Source of the DNA: Romboutsia lituseburensis
Lineage (GTDB): Bacteria > Bacillota > Clostridia > Peptostreptococcales > Peptostreptococcaceae
Reading direction: 5' to 3'
Assembly: GCF_024723825.1 (NCBI RefSeq)
Contig: NZ_JANQBQ010000001.1
Coordinates: 2,294,001-2,358,000 of the forward strand
DNA: 64,000 bases
The notes under the pieces were generated by a model that did not search any database, was not told where the DNA came from, and worked only from the letters and a program-made list of their open reading frames with translations. Below, one piece after another: positions 28,671-37,442 of the stretch (its first letter is position 1; every line of letters starts with the position of its first letter). A program made the translations under genes and the position numbers.

Positions 28671-29717
28671 CTATACTAATTCTAAGAATCTATCAAATAT
28701 ATAATCGTTGTCTTTTGGCCCTGGACAAGCCTCTGGATGATATTGCACACTGTATATTGGCAGCTCTGTATGTTTCATACCCTCTACAGTGTTATCATTT
28801 AAATTTACATGAGTTACTACCATATTCTCTGGTATTTCAGAAACGTAGTACCCATGATTTTGAGATGTTATAAACACTTTATTTTGTTCTAAGTCCTTTA
28901 CTGGATGATTTCCACCCCTATGACCAAACTTTAGTTTAGCTGTTTTTCCACCTAGCGTTAATGCTAAAAGTTGGTGACCTAAGCATATTCCTGCTATTGG
29001 TTTTTTTCCAACTAATTCTTTTATGTTTTCTATAACATCTTCTAAATCTTCTGGATCTCCAGGTCCGTTAGATAAGAATATTAAATCTGGATTTATCTCT
29101 AATATTTCTTCTGGCTTAGTTGTTGCTGGAAATACTGTTATATCACATCCGCGAGCTGCAAATGATCTTAGTATATTTTGCTTAACTCCAAAATCCATAA
29201 CAGCTACTTTAGTTCCTTCTCCAGCTATATATTCAACTTCTTTTCTAGTTACTGTTTTTACTGCTAAAGTGTTTGAAAATGCATCTAGCTTAGATTGAAC
29301 ATCTTCTATTGAAGCTCCTTCTAAAGTTATTATGCCTTTCATAGTTCCATTATTTCTTAGTATCTTGGTTAATGCTCTTGTATCTATGCCTTCTAATCCT
29401 ATAATCTTATTTTGCTTTAAATATGTGTCTAAATCCATTTCACATCTAAAGTTGTTTGGCGTATCACTTTTTTCTCTAACTATAAATCCTTTTACATGAA
29501 CACCTTTTGACTCTACATCTTCTAGGTTTATTCCATAGTTTCCTATAAGTGGGTAAGTCATTGTAACTATTTGACCATAATATGAAGGATCTGTTAATAC
29601 TTCTCCATACCCAGTCATAGAGGTATTGAATACTACCTCCCCTACGTTGTCTTTTAAATATCCAAAGGCCTTTCCTTCAAATATAGTTCCGTCTTGTAAT
29701 ATTAATCTCCCTCTCAT
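28671..29717 (-). CDS. carA: Carbamoyl-phosphate synthase, small (glutaminase) subunit
   Basis: Hydrolyses glutamine and channels ammonia to CarB. 348 aa: N-terminal CarA domain (LILQDGTIFEGKAFGYLKDNVGEVVFNTSMTGYGEVLTDPSY) and a C-terminal class I amidotransferase domain with the Cys nucleophile in GICLGHQLLAL and the His/Glu pair in VQYHPEACPGP. SD AGGAGG. 34 bp before carB and 12 bp after pyrF; one transcript. Confidence 0.97.
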   Translation of the reverse strand: MRGRLILQDGTIFEGKAFGYLKDNVGEVVFNTSMTGYGEVLTDPSYYGQIVTMTYPLIGNYGINLEDVESKGVHVKGFIVREKSDTPNNFRCEMDLDTYLKQNKIIGLEGIDTRALTKILRNNGTMKGIITLEGASIEDVQSKLDAFSNTLAVKTVTRKEVEYIAGEGTKVAVMDFGVKQNILRSFAARGCDITVFPATTKPEEILEINPDLIFLSNGPGDPEDLEDVIENIKELVGKKPIAGICLGHQLLALTLGGKTAKLKFGHRGGNHPVKDLEQNKVFITSQNHGYYVSEIPENMVVTHVNLNDNTVEGMKHTELPIYSVQYHPEACPGPKDNDYIFDRFLELV

Positions 29718-29729
29718 GAACCTTACCTC

Positions 29730-30446
29730 CTAAGCATTTTCTATTTCTTCTGTTATGCTTTTTGCTGATTTACTTGGATTTTCAGCTTTAGTTATAGGTC
29801 TTCCAACTACTAAATAGTGCGCTCCTCTATTTATTGCATCCTTTGGAGTTACTACTCTTTTTTGGTCTCCTGCTTCAGATGAGGCTGGTCTTATTCCTGG
29901 GCATACTGTTACAAAGTCTGTTCCACATGCTTCAACTATTTTATGAACTTCTTGTGCTGAACAAACTATTCCATCTATTCCTGCTTCTTTAGCTAACTTT
30001 GCTCTTTTTATAGCTAATTCTTCAGTGTTCATGTTACATCCTATATCTTGTAAATCTTTATCACTTAATGAAGTTAAAACTGTTACTCCTACTATTATTG
30101 GTTTTTCTATGTTTAATTTTTCTGCTTCTTCCTTTGCAGCTATTGCACATCTTCTCATACCTTCCATATCAGATACATGTATAGTCATTAACCATACATT
30201 ATCTCTTACAGCTGCCCTTACAGCACTTTCCATAGTATTTGGGATGTCATGGAATTTAAGATCTAAGAATATTTTTTTTCCCTTTTCTTTTAAATAATCT
30301 ACTGTTTTTCCTCTAGTAGCTACATATTGCTCTAGACCAACTTTAAATATATCTACACTATCTTCTAATGTGTCTATTAATTTTTTTGCTTTATCAAATT
30401 CAGCAGTATCAATTGCAACTATTAATTTTTCTTTACCATTTATCAT
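29730..30446 (-). CDS. pyrF: Orotidine-5'-phosphate decarboxylase
   Basis: Last step of UMP synthesis. 238 aa of the short bacterial class; core motif FLDLKFHDIPNT with the catalytic Asp-Lys-Asp tetrad region, IVAIDTAEFDKAKKL at the start, VCPGIRPASSEAGDQKRVVTP and GAHYLVVGRPI at the phosphate-binding end. First gene of pyrF-carA-carB behind the PyrR attenuator leader. The remaining pyr genes and pyrR are outside the window. Confidence 0.97.
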   Translation of the reverse strand: MINGKEKLIVAIDTAEFDKAKKLIDTLEDSVDIFKVGLEQYVATRGKTVDYLKEKGKKIFLDLKFHDIPNTMESAVRAAVRDNVWLMTIHVSDMEGMRRCAIAAKEEAEKLNIEKPIIVGVTVLTSLSDKDLQDIGCNMNTEELAIKRAKLAKEAGIDGIVCSAQEVHKIVEACGTDFVTVCPGIRPASSEAGDQKRVVTPKDAINRGAHYLVVGRPITKAENPSKSAKSITEEIENA

Positions 30447-30473
30447 ATTGAACTCTCCTTTTTAATAAAGCCT

Positions 30474-30574
30474 AAAAAAAATCCTTATACCCAAAAAGAG
30501 TATAAGGATTTTATCTATACATAACTATATTAGTTTAATTAGCTACGAGATATCTTTCCCAGCCTCTCTGGACT
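30474..30574 (-). promoter_or_regulatory. PyrR attenuator, gene-proximal copy
   Basis: On the minus strand the PyrR-binding consensus AGTCCAGAGAGGCT (30561-30574) is followed by a terminator with 11-bp arms (about 30480-30490 / 30500-30510) and a U-run, then the pyrF SD. In Bacillus, PyrR with UMP binds this motif, blocks the anti-terminator and lets the terminator form. The same switch is inferred here. Confidence 0.88.
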
Positions 30575-30652
30575 AGTTTAAAAGACTTTATTATTTTATT
30601 TTTATTTATATTTTAAAAGTTTACTTACTTTTTTAATTTTTACTTAACAATT

Positions 30653-30740
30653 AAAAAACCTCTAACTTTGCCAGCTAGAGGTTATGAATTCAAGTCTAAA
30701 TAATCATATTAATACTTAACCTTTTTAGCCTCTCTGGACT
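30653..30740 (-). promoter_or_regulatory. PyrR attenuator, promoter-proximal copy
   Basis: A second AGTCCAGAGAGGCT (30727-30740) is followed by a terminator with arms AACCTCTA / TAGAGGTT (30657-30664 / 30676-30683) and six U. The box is identical to the first copy over 14 nt. Confidence 0.87.
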
Positions 30741-30780
30741 AGTTTGAAGGAATTCTATTTTCAATTTAAATCCACTTTAT

Positions 30781-30848
30781 ATCCTCTCTGGGATAATTTA
30801 AAGCTTCATCTTGTTTACAATTATTACACTTATTCTTTTATGTGTCAA
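30781..30848 (-). promoter_or_regulatory. pyr operon promoter and a third PyrR-like box
   Basis: TTGACA (30843-30848), 16-bp spacer, TAATAA (30821-30826). About 25-40 nt into the transcript lies ATCCCAGAGAGGAT (30781-30794), a variant of the PyrR motif. No terminator separates it from the next box, so it may be an extra binding site or part of one anti-terminator. Confidence 0.7.
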
Positions 30849-30906
30849 CTATTCTTTTCATTATTATTTATATATTTTTATTTATTTCTAGTTTTTTTAT
30901 ATTTTT

Positions 30907-31755
30907 TTATTTTTCTATTATACTTATATAATACTGCTTTCCAAGTTTTTTCTTTGCATTTGATTTTATATATTCCACTGGTATATTATATTTTTCACAT
31001 GCCATATCAAAATGCCTTAGTGCAATCCCCATACTTACTTTACTCATATCTTCCAAGTTTTTTTTAGGCTTTTCTTCGTATAAATTTATAGCTGTTTTGG
31101 TACTATAAAACATCCATGGTTGCATATTTTTAACGGATGGAGATACCCTAACTGCATTTAATACTTTAATCCATTTTCTATCCATTTTTTTAGAAATTTT
31201 CTTTAAAGGCTTACGATCTTTTCTTCCATCTATAGATTTAAATAAGACTTCTTGTTTTTCAGGATATCCAAACGCTATTAATATACATGGCTGTTCATCA
31301 TCATTATGATTTATATTTTCTTGCTGTTCTTCTTCTAGTTCTTCATTTTTTTTATCAATAGAACTTCCGTAATCTAGCTCATAATTTTCAACACGTTCAA
31401 TATCTATTATATCTTCCTTTTTTATATCGCATTCTAACCAACTAGTTCCCAAACCTAAAGTGGTTAAATGTAGGACTACTTTTTCCATTGCAAAACCTAT
31501 ATTTTGCAAGTAATCTTCACCTTTATTAGATGTTACTACTATATAATGTGGTGCTTTTATATTACACTTTTTTCCCATCAAGAAATGAATTAAATGACCT
31601 CTTTCTATTACATTAGCCTTTATTTTTAACTCTTCGTTTAGATAAGTTATATCATTACATATATTTTTAACTTCTTCCATCAAAGGTGCGCTTATATTTT
31701 TATTTGAATAATTTTTTATAGTTCTTCTATAAAAAATAGCATCATATAACTCCAT
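30907..31755 (-). CDS. Nitroreductase-family protein (TM1586 type)
   Basis: 282-aa FMN-dependent oxidoreductase-like protein. The start YDAIFYRRTIKNYSNKNIS is the nitroreductase Arg-rich FMN site, VLHLTTLGLGTSWLECD and VRVSPSVKNMQPWMFYS come from the two half-domains, and the arrangement matches the TM1586-like nitroreductase family. An acidic, Gln/Asn-rich insertion (EELEEEQQENINHNDDEQ) lies in the middle. SD AGGAGG. Single gene; substrate unknown. Confidence 0.8.
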   Translation of the reverse strand: MELYDAIFYRRTIKNYSNKNISAPLMEEVKNICNDITYLNEELKIKANVIERGHLIHFLMGKKCNIKAPHYIVVTSNKGEDYLQNIGFAMEKVVLHLTTLGLGTSWLECDIKKEDIIDIERVENYELDYGSSIDKKNEELEEEQQENINHNDDEQPCILIAFGYPEKQEVLFKSIDGRKDRKPLKKISKKMDRKWIKVLNAVRVSPSVKNMQPWMFYSTKTAINLYEEKPKKNLEDMSKVSMGIALRHFDMACEKYNIPVEYIKSNAKKKLGKQYYISIIEK

Positions 31756-32175
31756 CTACTTCCTCCTAAATTTTTATATCTATCTATATAAAAACTATAA
31801 TATATTTTATTGTCACTAAAAAAACTATATATTATATTATAAGTTTTTTTGAGTTTTTTTGTACTATTTTAATATAAAAAAACTATATATTTTTTTAGAT
31901 ATCTAATCAATCTAATATTAAAATTACATAATCTTAGGTTTAATCATTTTTATTGTTTCCAATATTAGTTTTATTTCTGCCGTTTATAATATTAAATTTT
32001 TAATTCTTTATTAAATTTCTAATTTTCCATTGCTATTTTGTTTCATTTACTAATAAAATAAGATTATAATTTATGGAAAATTTATCTATATTTTTATTTT
32101 TATTAGTATGTTTAGTGTCATTATGTACTAAAATATAATTAGAATAAATATCCTTAAAATTTTGGAGGTAACCTT
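31756..32175. other. AT-rich divergent gap
   Basis: About 420 bp, over 80% A+T, between the divergent nitroreductase and aminopeptidase genes. It must hold both promoters, but no site stands out. The aminopeptidase SD (GGAGG) is at its end. No RNA gene, repeat or small coding frame was recognised. Confidence 0.6.
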
Positions 32176-33405
32176 ATGGATTTTGAAAGAAATTTAGATA
32201 AATATGCTGAACTTGCAGTAAAAGTAGGTGTAAACATACAACCAGGACAAACTTTACTTGTAAGATCTCCTATAGAGTGTGCTCCTTTCGTAAGAAAGGT
32301 TTTAGTTCATGCTTATAATGTTGGTGCAAAACACGTACATATAGAATGGTCTGATGAACAATGTACTTTATTAAAGTATTTAAATGCTCCAGAGGAGTCA
32401 TTTAATGAATTCCCTAAATGGACATCTGATCAATATGTTGATATAGCTAAAGAAGGCGGAGCATTCTTAACTATATATGCTCAGGATCCAGATTTATTAA
32501 AAGATGTTGATCCTCAAAGAGTTGCTAATTTCCAAAAAGCTTCAGCTATGGCTTTAAAGGAATGGAGATCTTATACATTATCAGATAAATGTAAATGGAG
32601 TATAGTATCTATACCAACAGAATCATGGGCTAAAAAGATATTCCCTAATGTATCTACTTCAGAAGCTATTGATAAATTATGGGAAGCTATATTCAAATGT
32701 TCAAGAGTTGAAGGTCAAGACCCTATTAAAGCTTGGAAAAAACATAATGAAGACTTAAAATTAAGAATGAATTTCTTAAATGAAAAGAATTTTAAAACAT
32801 TAAAATTTAAATCTGCTAAAACAGATATAACTATGGAATTACCAGAAGGTCATATTTGGTTAAGCGGTGCATCTGAAGACCCTAATGGTATAAACTTTAA
32901 TCCTAATATACCAACTGAAGAAGTTTTTACTATGCCTCATAAATATGAAGTTAATGGTGTTGTTTATAGTACAAAACCCCTTGTATATGGAGGTAATGTT
33001 ATAGACAACTTCTCTTTAACTTTCAAAGATGGTAAAATAGTTGATTTTACCGCTGAAAAAGGTGCTGAGACGTTAGGTAAACTTATAGATACAGATGAAG
33101 GTTCTCACTATTTAGGAGAGGTTGCATTGGTTCCATTTAAGTCACCTATATCTGATACTAATATAGTATTCTTCAATACTTTATATGATGAAAATGCATC
33201 TTGCCATTTTGCTTTAGGTTCTGCTTATAAAACTTGTATTAAAGATGGAGACCAAATCAAAGAAGGAGAATCTGATAAGCATGGAGTAAACGAAAGTTTA
33301 ACTCACGTTGACTTTATGATTGGTTCTAATGATATGAACATAATTGGAGAAACTTACGATGGAGAAAAAATCCAAATATTCAAAGATGGAAACTGGGCAT
33401 TTTAA
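32176..33405 (+). CDS. M29-family aminopeptidase (AmpS/PepS type)
   Basis: Cytoplasmic metallo-aminopeptidase, 409 aa, the normal length. The N-terminal domain starts FERNLDKYAELAVKVGVNIQPGQTLLVRSP. The C-terminal metal site is complete by pattern: Glu in DFTAEKGAE, Glu in LGEVALVPF, His in ASCHFALGSAY and the His-Asp pair in LTHVDFMIGS. It likely finishes peptide breakdown to free amino acids, in keeping with the amino-acid fermentation genes here. SD GGAGG; own terminator. Confidence 0.93.
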   Translation: MDFERNLDKYAELAVKVGVNIQPGQTLLVRSPIECAPFVRKVLVHAYNVGAKHVHIEWSDEQCTLLKYLNAPEESFNEFPKWTSDQYVDIAKEGGAFLTIYAQDPDLLKDVDPQRVANFQKASAMALKEWRSYTLSDKCKWSIVSIPTESWAKKIFPNVSTSEAIDKLWEAIFKCSRVEGQDPIKAWKKHNEDLKLRMNFLNEKNFKTLKFKSAKTDITMELPEGHIWLSGASEDPNGINFNPNIPTEEVFTMPHKYEVNGVVYSTKPLVYGGNVIDNFSLTFKDGKIVDFTAEKGAETLGKLIDTDEGSHYLGEVALVPFKSPISDTNIVFFNTLYDENASCHFALGSAYKTCIKDGDQIKEGESDKHGVNESLTHVDFMIGSNDMNIIGETYDGEKIQIFKDGNWAF

Positions 33406-33419
33406 TTAAATATAACAAA

Positions 33420-33460
33420 AGGGAAATATATAAGAATATATCTTATATATTTCTTTTTTT
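33420..33460 (+). terminator. Terminator after the aminopeptidase gene
   Basis: Arms GAAATATATAAGA (33423-33435) and TCTTATATATTTC (33441-33453), then eight T. Confidence 0.92.
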
Positions 33461-33467
33461 TGAACAT

Positions 33468-33549
33468 AAAAAAAGAAGCATCTATTTCCGTTATAGATGC
33501 TCCTTGGGGGAGATTGTGAGATATTTATTTTAGGGGGAGTAAATATCTC
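33468..33549 (-). ncRNA. Candidate C-rich small RNA B
   Basis: Minus strand: a 10-bp stem GAGATATTTA / TAAATATCTC (33518-33527 / 33540-33549) with loop CTCCCCCTAAAA, a linker with ATCTCCCCCAAG (about 33503-33514), then a terminator with arms AGCATCTAT / ATAGATGCT (33477-33485 / 33493-33501) and seven U; its loop holds CGGAA. Same plan as candidate A. The 5' end is probably near 33560, but no convincing promoter was found. ATCTCCCCCAAG is perfectly complementary to the SD region of the MerR-methyltransferase gene at 51.36 kb. Confidence 0.55.
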
Positions 33550-33627
33550 CTATATTTTAATTATGCACATATCTAAAATTTTATATACCTTAAAATATAA
33601 TATTTATTATATTTTTTTAATAAAAAA

Positions 33628-33672
33628 TTCACTTAGCTCATGCCGCCAACGACTTCGTCCGTCGCTCAAAAA
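33628..33672 (-). repeat. GC-rich fragment, probable dispersed clostridial repeat
   Basis: Local G+C is far above its surroundings. Read on the minus strand it can be translated as LSDGRSRWRHELSEFFIKK, and on the plus strand as KNSLSSCRQRLRPSLKN. Both strings are remembered as recurring tails of tiny 'hypothetical proteins' in many clostridial genomes, which means the DNA is a dispersed repeat, not a gene. A short stem (CGAC/GTCG) lies inside. The memory was not checked by a search. Confidence 0.55.
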
Positions 33673-33758
33673 TATCATTTTTACTTCCACAAAGGTGTTG
33701 ATATTACTATACCTCATAACTTATTCACAGTTTTTTTGTATTATAATGCCCTTAAACA

Positions 33759-33796
33759 TAAAAAAACTAATAGAATAAGCTTCTATTAGTCTTTTT
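33759..33796 (-). terminator. Terminator after the orphan PfkB gene
   Basis: Arms ACTAATAGAA (33766-33775) / TTCTATTAGT (33781-33790), with A- and T-runs on either side. Confidence 0.85.
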
Positions 33797-33889
33797 AGTG
33801 TTGACGATAAATTTTATATCAATTAATCTCAAAATTTGTAGATTAACCTATAACTTAATTATATATAATTTTTTAAATATAGTAAATTT

Positions 33890-34849
33890 TTATTTACTAT
33901 ATTTTTCTTCTGTCCAGTCTATTTCATTAACATATTTTTGAACTAGATCTTGTGACATATCTGGATGTATAGTTTCCTCTGTCGATATAGTTATTGTTGA
34001 CATTGCTATTGCATATTTTACAGTATCTACTATATTCGTAGATTTCATATATCCATTTGCTATTCCTGCCACAAATGAATCTCCAGCTCCAGTAACATTA
34101 ACAACTTTAACATCATTAGCTTTTATCTTACCTTCATCTGATCCATTATTATAGTATATACCATCTTCATCTAGTGTAATAAACACATTTTCTATACCTA
34201 AGTCTATAAAATACTTTCCAGCTTTTCTTAAGTCTTCATCATTGTGTATTTTGAATCCACACATTATTTCAGCTTCATATCTATTCGGCTTTACAGTATG
34301 GAAATATTTTATTAAATGTTTTACTGTTTTGGCTTTAGCTGCCGATACAGGGTCTAATATAAATTTAGTATCTTCACTAAATGTCTTTATTATATATTCT
34401 ACAATATCAGGTCTATCTGAATCTAGTATCATATATTCTGAGTTTTTAATTATATCTGCTTTTGAGTCTATAAACTCTGTTGTAAACATGTCTATTATTT
34501 TCATGTCAACTACAGCAGATACCATCTCTCCCTGCTCATCTAAGATAGCCATATATGTAGGTGTGTGACCACCTCTTATGATTAAAGATTCACTCATATC
34601 ATAATTCATTACTTTAGAATGTTCAACCATTCTATTTCCTGCTTCATCATCTCCTAAAATAGATATAAATTTAGTATTTACACCTACTCTAGCCATGCAC
34701 TCTGCTATATTTCTACAAACGCCTCCAAAAGAAGTTTTTACTTTACCTGGATTTGAGTCATTACATCTGTAATTTCTATCTGTAAATCCACATATATCAA
34801 AAACTGATACTCCGAAAACTAATGAATAAGGCTCTCTTTTTTCAATCAT
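33890..34849 (-). CDS. PfkB-family kinase, pseudouridine-kinase-like
   Basis: 319-aa sugar/nucleoside kinase. SLVFGVSVFDICGFT at the start, TSFGGVCRNIAECMARVGVNTKFISILGDDEAGNRM (shared pattern with PsuK) and the end signature NVTGAGDSFVAGIANGYM. It resembles the kinase half of psuK at 18.6 kb and lacks the DNA-binding domain. No glycosidase or other sugar gene is next to it. SD GGGAGGG. It might phosphorylate pseudouridine or another nucleoside; the substrate is open. Confidence 0.8.
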   Translation of the reverse strand: MIEKREPYSLVFGVSVFDICGFTDRNYRCNDSNPGKVKTSFGGVCRNIAECMARVGVNTKFISILGDDEAGNRMVEHSKVMNYDMSESLIIRGGHTPTYMAILDEQGEMVSAVVDMKIIDMFTTEFIDSKADIIKNSEYMILDSDRPDIVEYIIKTFSEDTKFILDPVSAAKAKTVKHLIKYFHTVKPNRYEAEIMCGFKIHNDEDLRKAGKYFIDLGIENVFITLDEDGIYYNNGSDEGKIKANDVKVVNVTGAGDSFVAGIANGYMKSTNIVDTVKYAIAMSTITISTEETIHPDMSQDLVQKYVNEIDWTEEKYSK

Positions 34850-35051
34850 CGTCGTTTACCCTCCCTAAGAATCACCTTCCTATTTTATCACATTCTTATG
34901 AGTTTTTTCTATATATTTTGTATTTTAATGTTTTTTATACATATTTTTACAGATATTTTGTTTAAATTTGTAAAATATTTCATTAGTTTTAATCCTATTT
35001 TTATCATAACTCTTATTAGTTTTAACATATTACAAAAAAATAATATTGTTT

Positions 35052-37442
35052 TTAACTTAAATTTATTTTAGCTATATCTACTGCAGATTTTGCATCTTTT
35101 GAATAGTAATCTGCTCCTATATTTTTAGCATATTCTTCTGTTAAAACAGCTCCTCCTACAAATACTTTTACATCTATATTTTCTTTTCTAAGAGCTTCTA
35201 TAGTTTCTTTCATACTTGTAACTGTAGTTGTCATCAACGCACTTAAACCAATTAATTTTATATTTCTTTTAATTGCTTCTTGTACTACAACTTCAATCGG
35301 AACATCTTTACCTAAATCTACAACTTCATATCCATAATTCTCAAGCATTATTTTAACTATATTTTTTCCTATATCATGGATATCTCCTTTTACTGTAGCT
35401 ACTATTATTTTTCCTTTTGATGTCACATTATTATTTTGCTTCGATAGAATTTCTTTTATTGTATTTAATGACGTTTTAACTGTCTCAGCTGACTGTATTA
35501 ATTGAGGTAAAAACAAAATTCCATCTTCATATTTTTTACCTATTTTATCTAATGTAGATATTAAAATTTCATTTAATATATAATCTTGATCATGTGTTTG
35601 TAGTAATTTTAAAGTTGATTCTTTAGCTTCATCTTTTAATCCTCTTTCAACTATTTCTTCTAAACTCAATTCTCTTTTTTCATTATTATTTTTAATTTTA
35701 TTTTCTATAATATTTATATCATTATACTTAGCTATATAATTTTTGCAATGTTTATCTATATTTTTTAATACTTTAAATGAATTTATAACTTCCATAGTAC
35801 CATCTTCATTTGGGTTTATTATAGGTAAATCAAGACCATATTCTAATGCAAGTGTTAAATATGTATTATTTATAGCTTTCCTATTTGGAACTCCAAATGA
35901 TATATTAGATACCCCTAATATAGTTTTAACACCTAGTCTTTCTTTAACCATTCTTATACATTTTAGCGTTTCCATAGCTTCTAATTGCTGTGCTGAAACT
36001 GTTAATGATAAGCAATCTATAAAGATATCTTCTTTTCTAATTCCTTGGTCAACTGCTCTATTTACTATTTTTTTAGCTATTTCAAATCTTTCTTGAGCAG
36101 TATTAGGTATTCCATTCTCATCTAAAGTTAAACCTACTATACATGAACCGTACTTTTTAGCTATAGGAAGTATTTTTTGTAAAGATTCTTCTTTTCCATT
36201 TACTGAATTTACTATAGTTTTTCCATTATAATATCTAAGCCCATTTTCTAATGCTTTTATATCCGATGAATCAACTTGTAATGGTGTATCTATTACAGCT
36301 TGAATTTCTTTTAAAATTTTAGGCATTATAGTAGCTTCATCTATATCTGGCAAACCTACATTAACATTTAATATTTCAGCTCCTGAATTTATTTGTTCCA
36401 TAGCTAAATTGATTATATAGTCATATGATCCATCTTTAAGTGCTTTTTTTAAAAGTACTCTACCCGTTGGATTTAATCGCTCTCCTATTACAGTAGGTAC
36501 TTTTATTTCTATACATTTAGATGGAGAGCATACAAAACTTTTAATTTCATTAACTTTTTTATTTATTTTTAATTGGCTTAAATTTTGAGATATTTTATTT
36601 ATAAATTTAGGATTAGTCCCACAACACCCCCCTATTATAGAAGCCCCATATTCAATAAATTTTTTTACACCTTCAAAAAATTCTGATTCATCTATATCAT
36701 ATATAGCTTGACCATCTATTATACTTGGAAGCCCTGCATTCGCTTGAACTATCACCGGTATAGTAGCTAAACTGCCTATTTTTTTTACTATTGGTAAAAG
36801 TTGTTTCGGTCCTAGTGAACAATTAACACCTATTGCATCTACACCTAATCCTTCTATTGTAGCTATCATACTTTCTGGCAAACATCCTGTAAAGCTTCTT
36901 CCATTTTCATCAAATGTCATCGTACAAAATATAGGAAGACTTGTATTCTCTTTTGCTGCTAATACAGCTGCTTTTGCCTCATATAAATCCATCATCGTCT
37001 CTATTATTATAAGATCCGCTCCCGATTTTTCTCCCTGCATAGCTTGTCTTTTAAATATTTCATATGCGTCATCAAAACTTAATGTACCCATAGGTTCTAA
37101 CATTTCTCCAATAGGTCCTATATCTAGCGCTACATATCTAGGCTTTAATCTATCTACTTTTTCTATTGCTAGCTTTGCTACTTTTACAGCATTATTTACG
37201 ACTTCTTCTACAGTGTATCCAAGTTTTTCTAACTTTAACTCATTAGCTCCAAAAGTATTTGTTGTAACTACATTAGAACCAGCCTCCAAGTATGCTTTAT
37301 GTATATCTATTAATTTTTCAGGATTTTTCAAACCAAATATTTCAGGATTTTCTCCTATCTGTAGCCCTTTTTGCTGCAGCATTGTTCCCATAGCACCATC
37401 AAATATTAATATATTATTCTTTATATACTCCCTTACATTCAT
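35052..37442 (-). CDS. metH: Cobalamin-dependent methionine synthase (without activation domain)
   Basis: Transfers a methyl group from methyltetrahydrofolate to homocysteine through methylcobalamin. Domains: homocysteine/zinc barrel (1-290; VNCSLGP and GGCCGTNP supply the zinc cysteines), pterin-binding barrel (about 310-580; VIGERLNPTGRVLL), B12 cap helices (about 600-680) and cobalamin domain (KGDIHDIGKN with the ligand His). It ends there, so the C-terminal reactivation domain is missing and is encoded by the gene just upstream. The ATG at 37442 has better SD spacing than the one at 37451. Confidence 0.95.
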   Translation of the reverse strand: MNVREYIKNNILIFDGAMGTMLQQKGLQIGENPEIFGLKNPEKLIDIHKAYLEAGSNVVTTNTFGANELKLEKLGYTVEEVVNNAVKVAKLAIEKVDRLKPRYVALDIGPIGEMLEPMGTLSFDDAYEIFKRQAMQGEKSGADLIIIETMMDLYEAKAAVLAAKENTSLPIFCTMTFDENGRSFTGCLPESMIATIEGLGVDAIGVNCSLGPKQLLPIVKKIGSLATIPVIVQANAGLPSIIDGQAIYDIDESEFFEGVKKFIEYGASIIGGCCGTNPKFINKISQNLSQLKINKKVNEIKSFVCSPSKCIEIKVPTVIGERLNPTGRVLLKKALKDGSYDYIINLAMEQINSGAEILNVNVGLPDIDEATIMPKILKEIQAVIDTPLQVDSSDIKALENGLRYYNGKTIVNSVNGKEESLQKILPIAKKYGSCIVGLTLDENGIPNTAQERFEIAKKIVNRAVDQGIRKEDIFIDCLSLTVSAQQLEAMETLKCIRMVKERLGVKTILGVSNISFGVPNRKAINNTYLTLALEYGLDLPIINPNEDGTMEVINSFKVLKNIDKHCKNYIAKYNDINIIENKIKNNNEKRELSLEEIVERGLKDEAKESTLKLLQTHDQDYILNEILISTLDKIGKKYEDGILFLPQLIQSAETVKTSLNTIKEILSKQNNNVTSKGKIIVATVKGDIHDIGKNIVKIMLENYGYEVVDLGKDVPIEVVVQEAIKRNIKLIGLSALMTTTVTSMKETIEALRKENIDVKVFVGGAVLTEEYAKNIGADYYSKDAKSAVDIAKINLS

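Noticed and set aside
30744-31067. Plus-strand frame of 107 residues, Phe/Tyr/Leu-rich, resembling a membrane protein
   Set aside because: It crosses the pyr promoter and leader and the end of the nitroreductase gene on the other strand; its hydrophobicity comes from T-rich codons. Shadow frame.
33497-33778. Plus-strand frame of 93 residues containing KNSLSSCRQRLRPSLKN
   Set aside because: It runs across candidate small RNA B (on the other strand), an AT-rich gap and the dispersed repeat, has no SD, and owes its recognisable part to the repeat. Not a protein gene.
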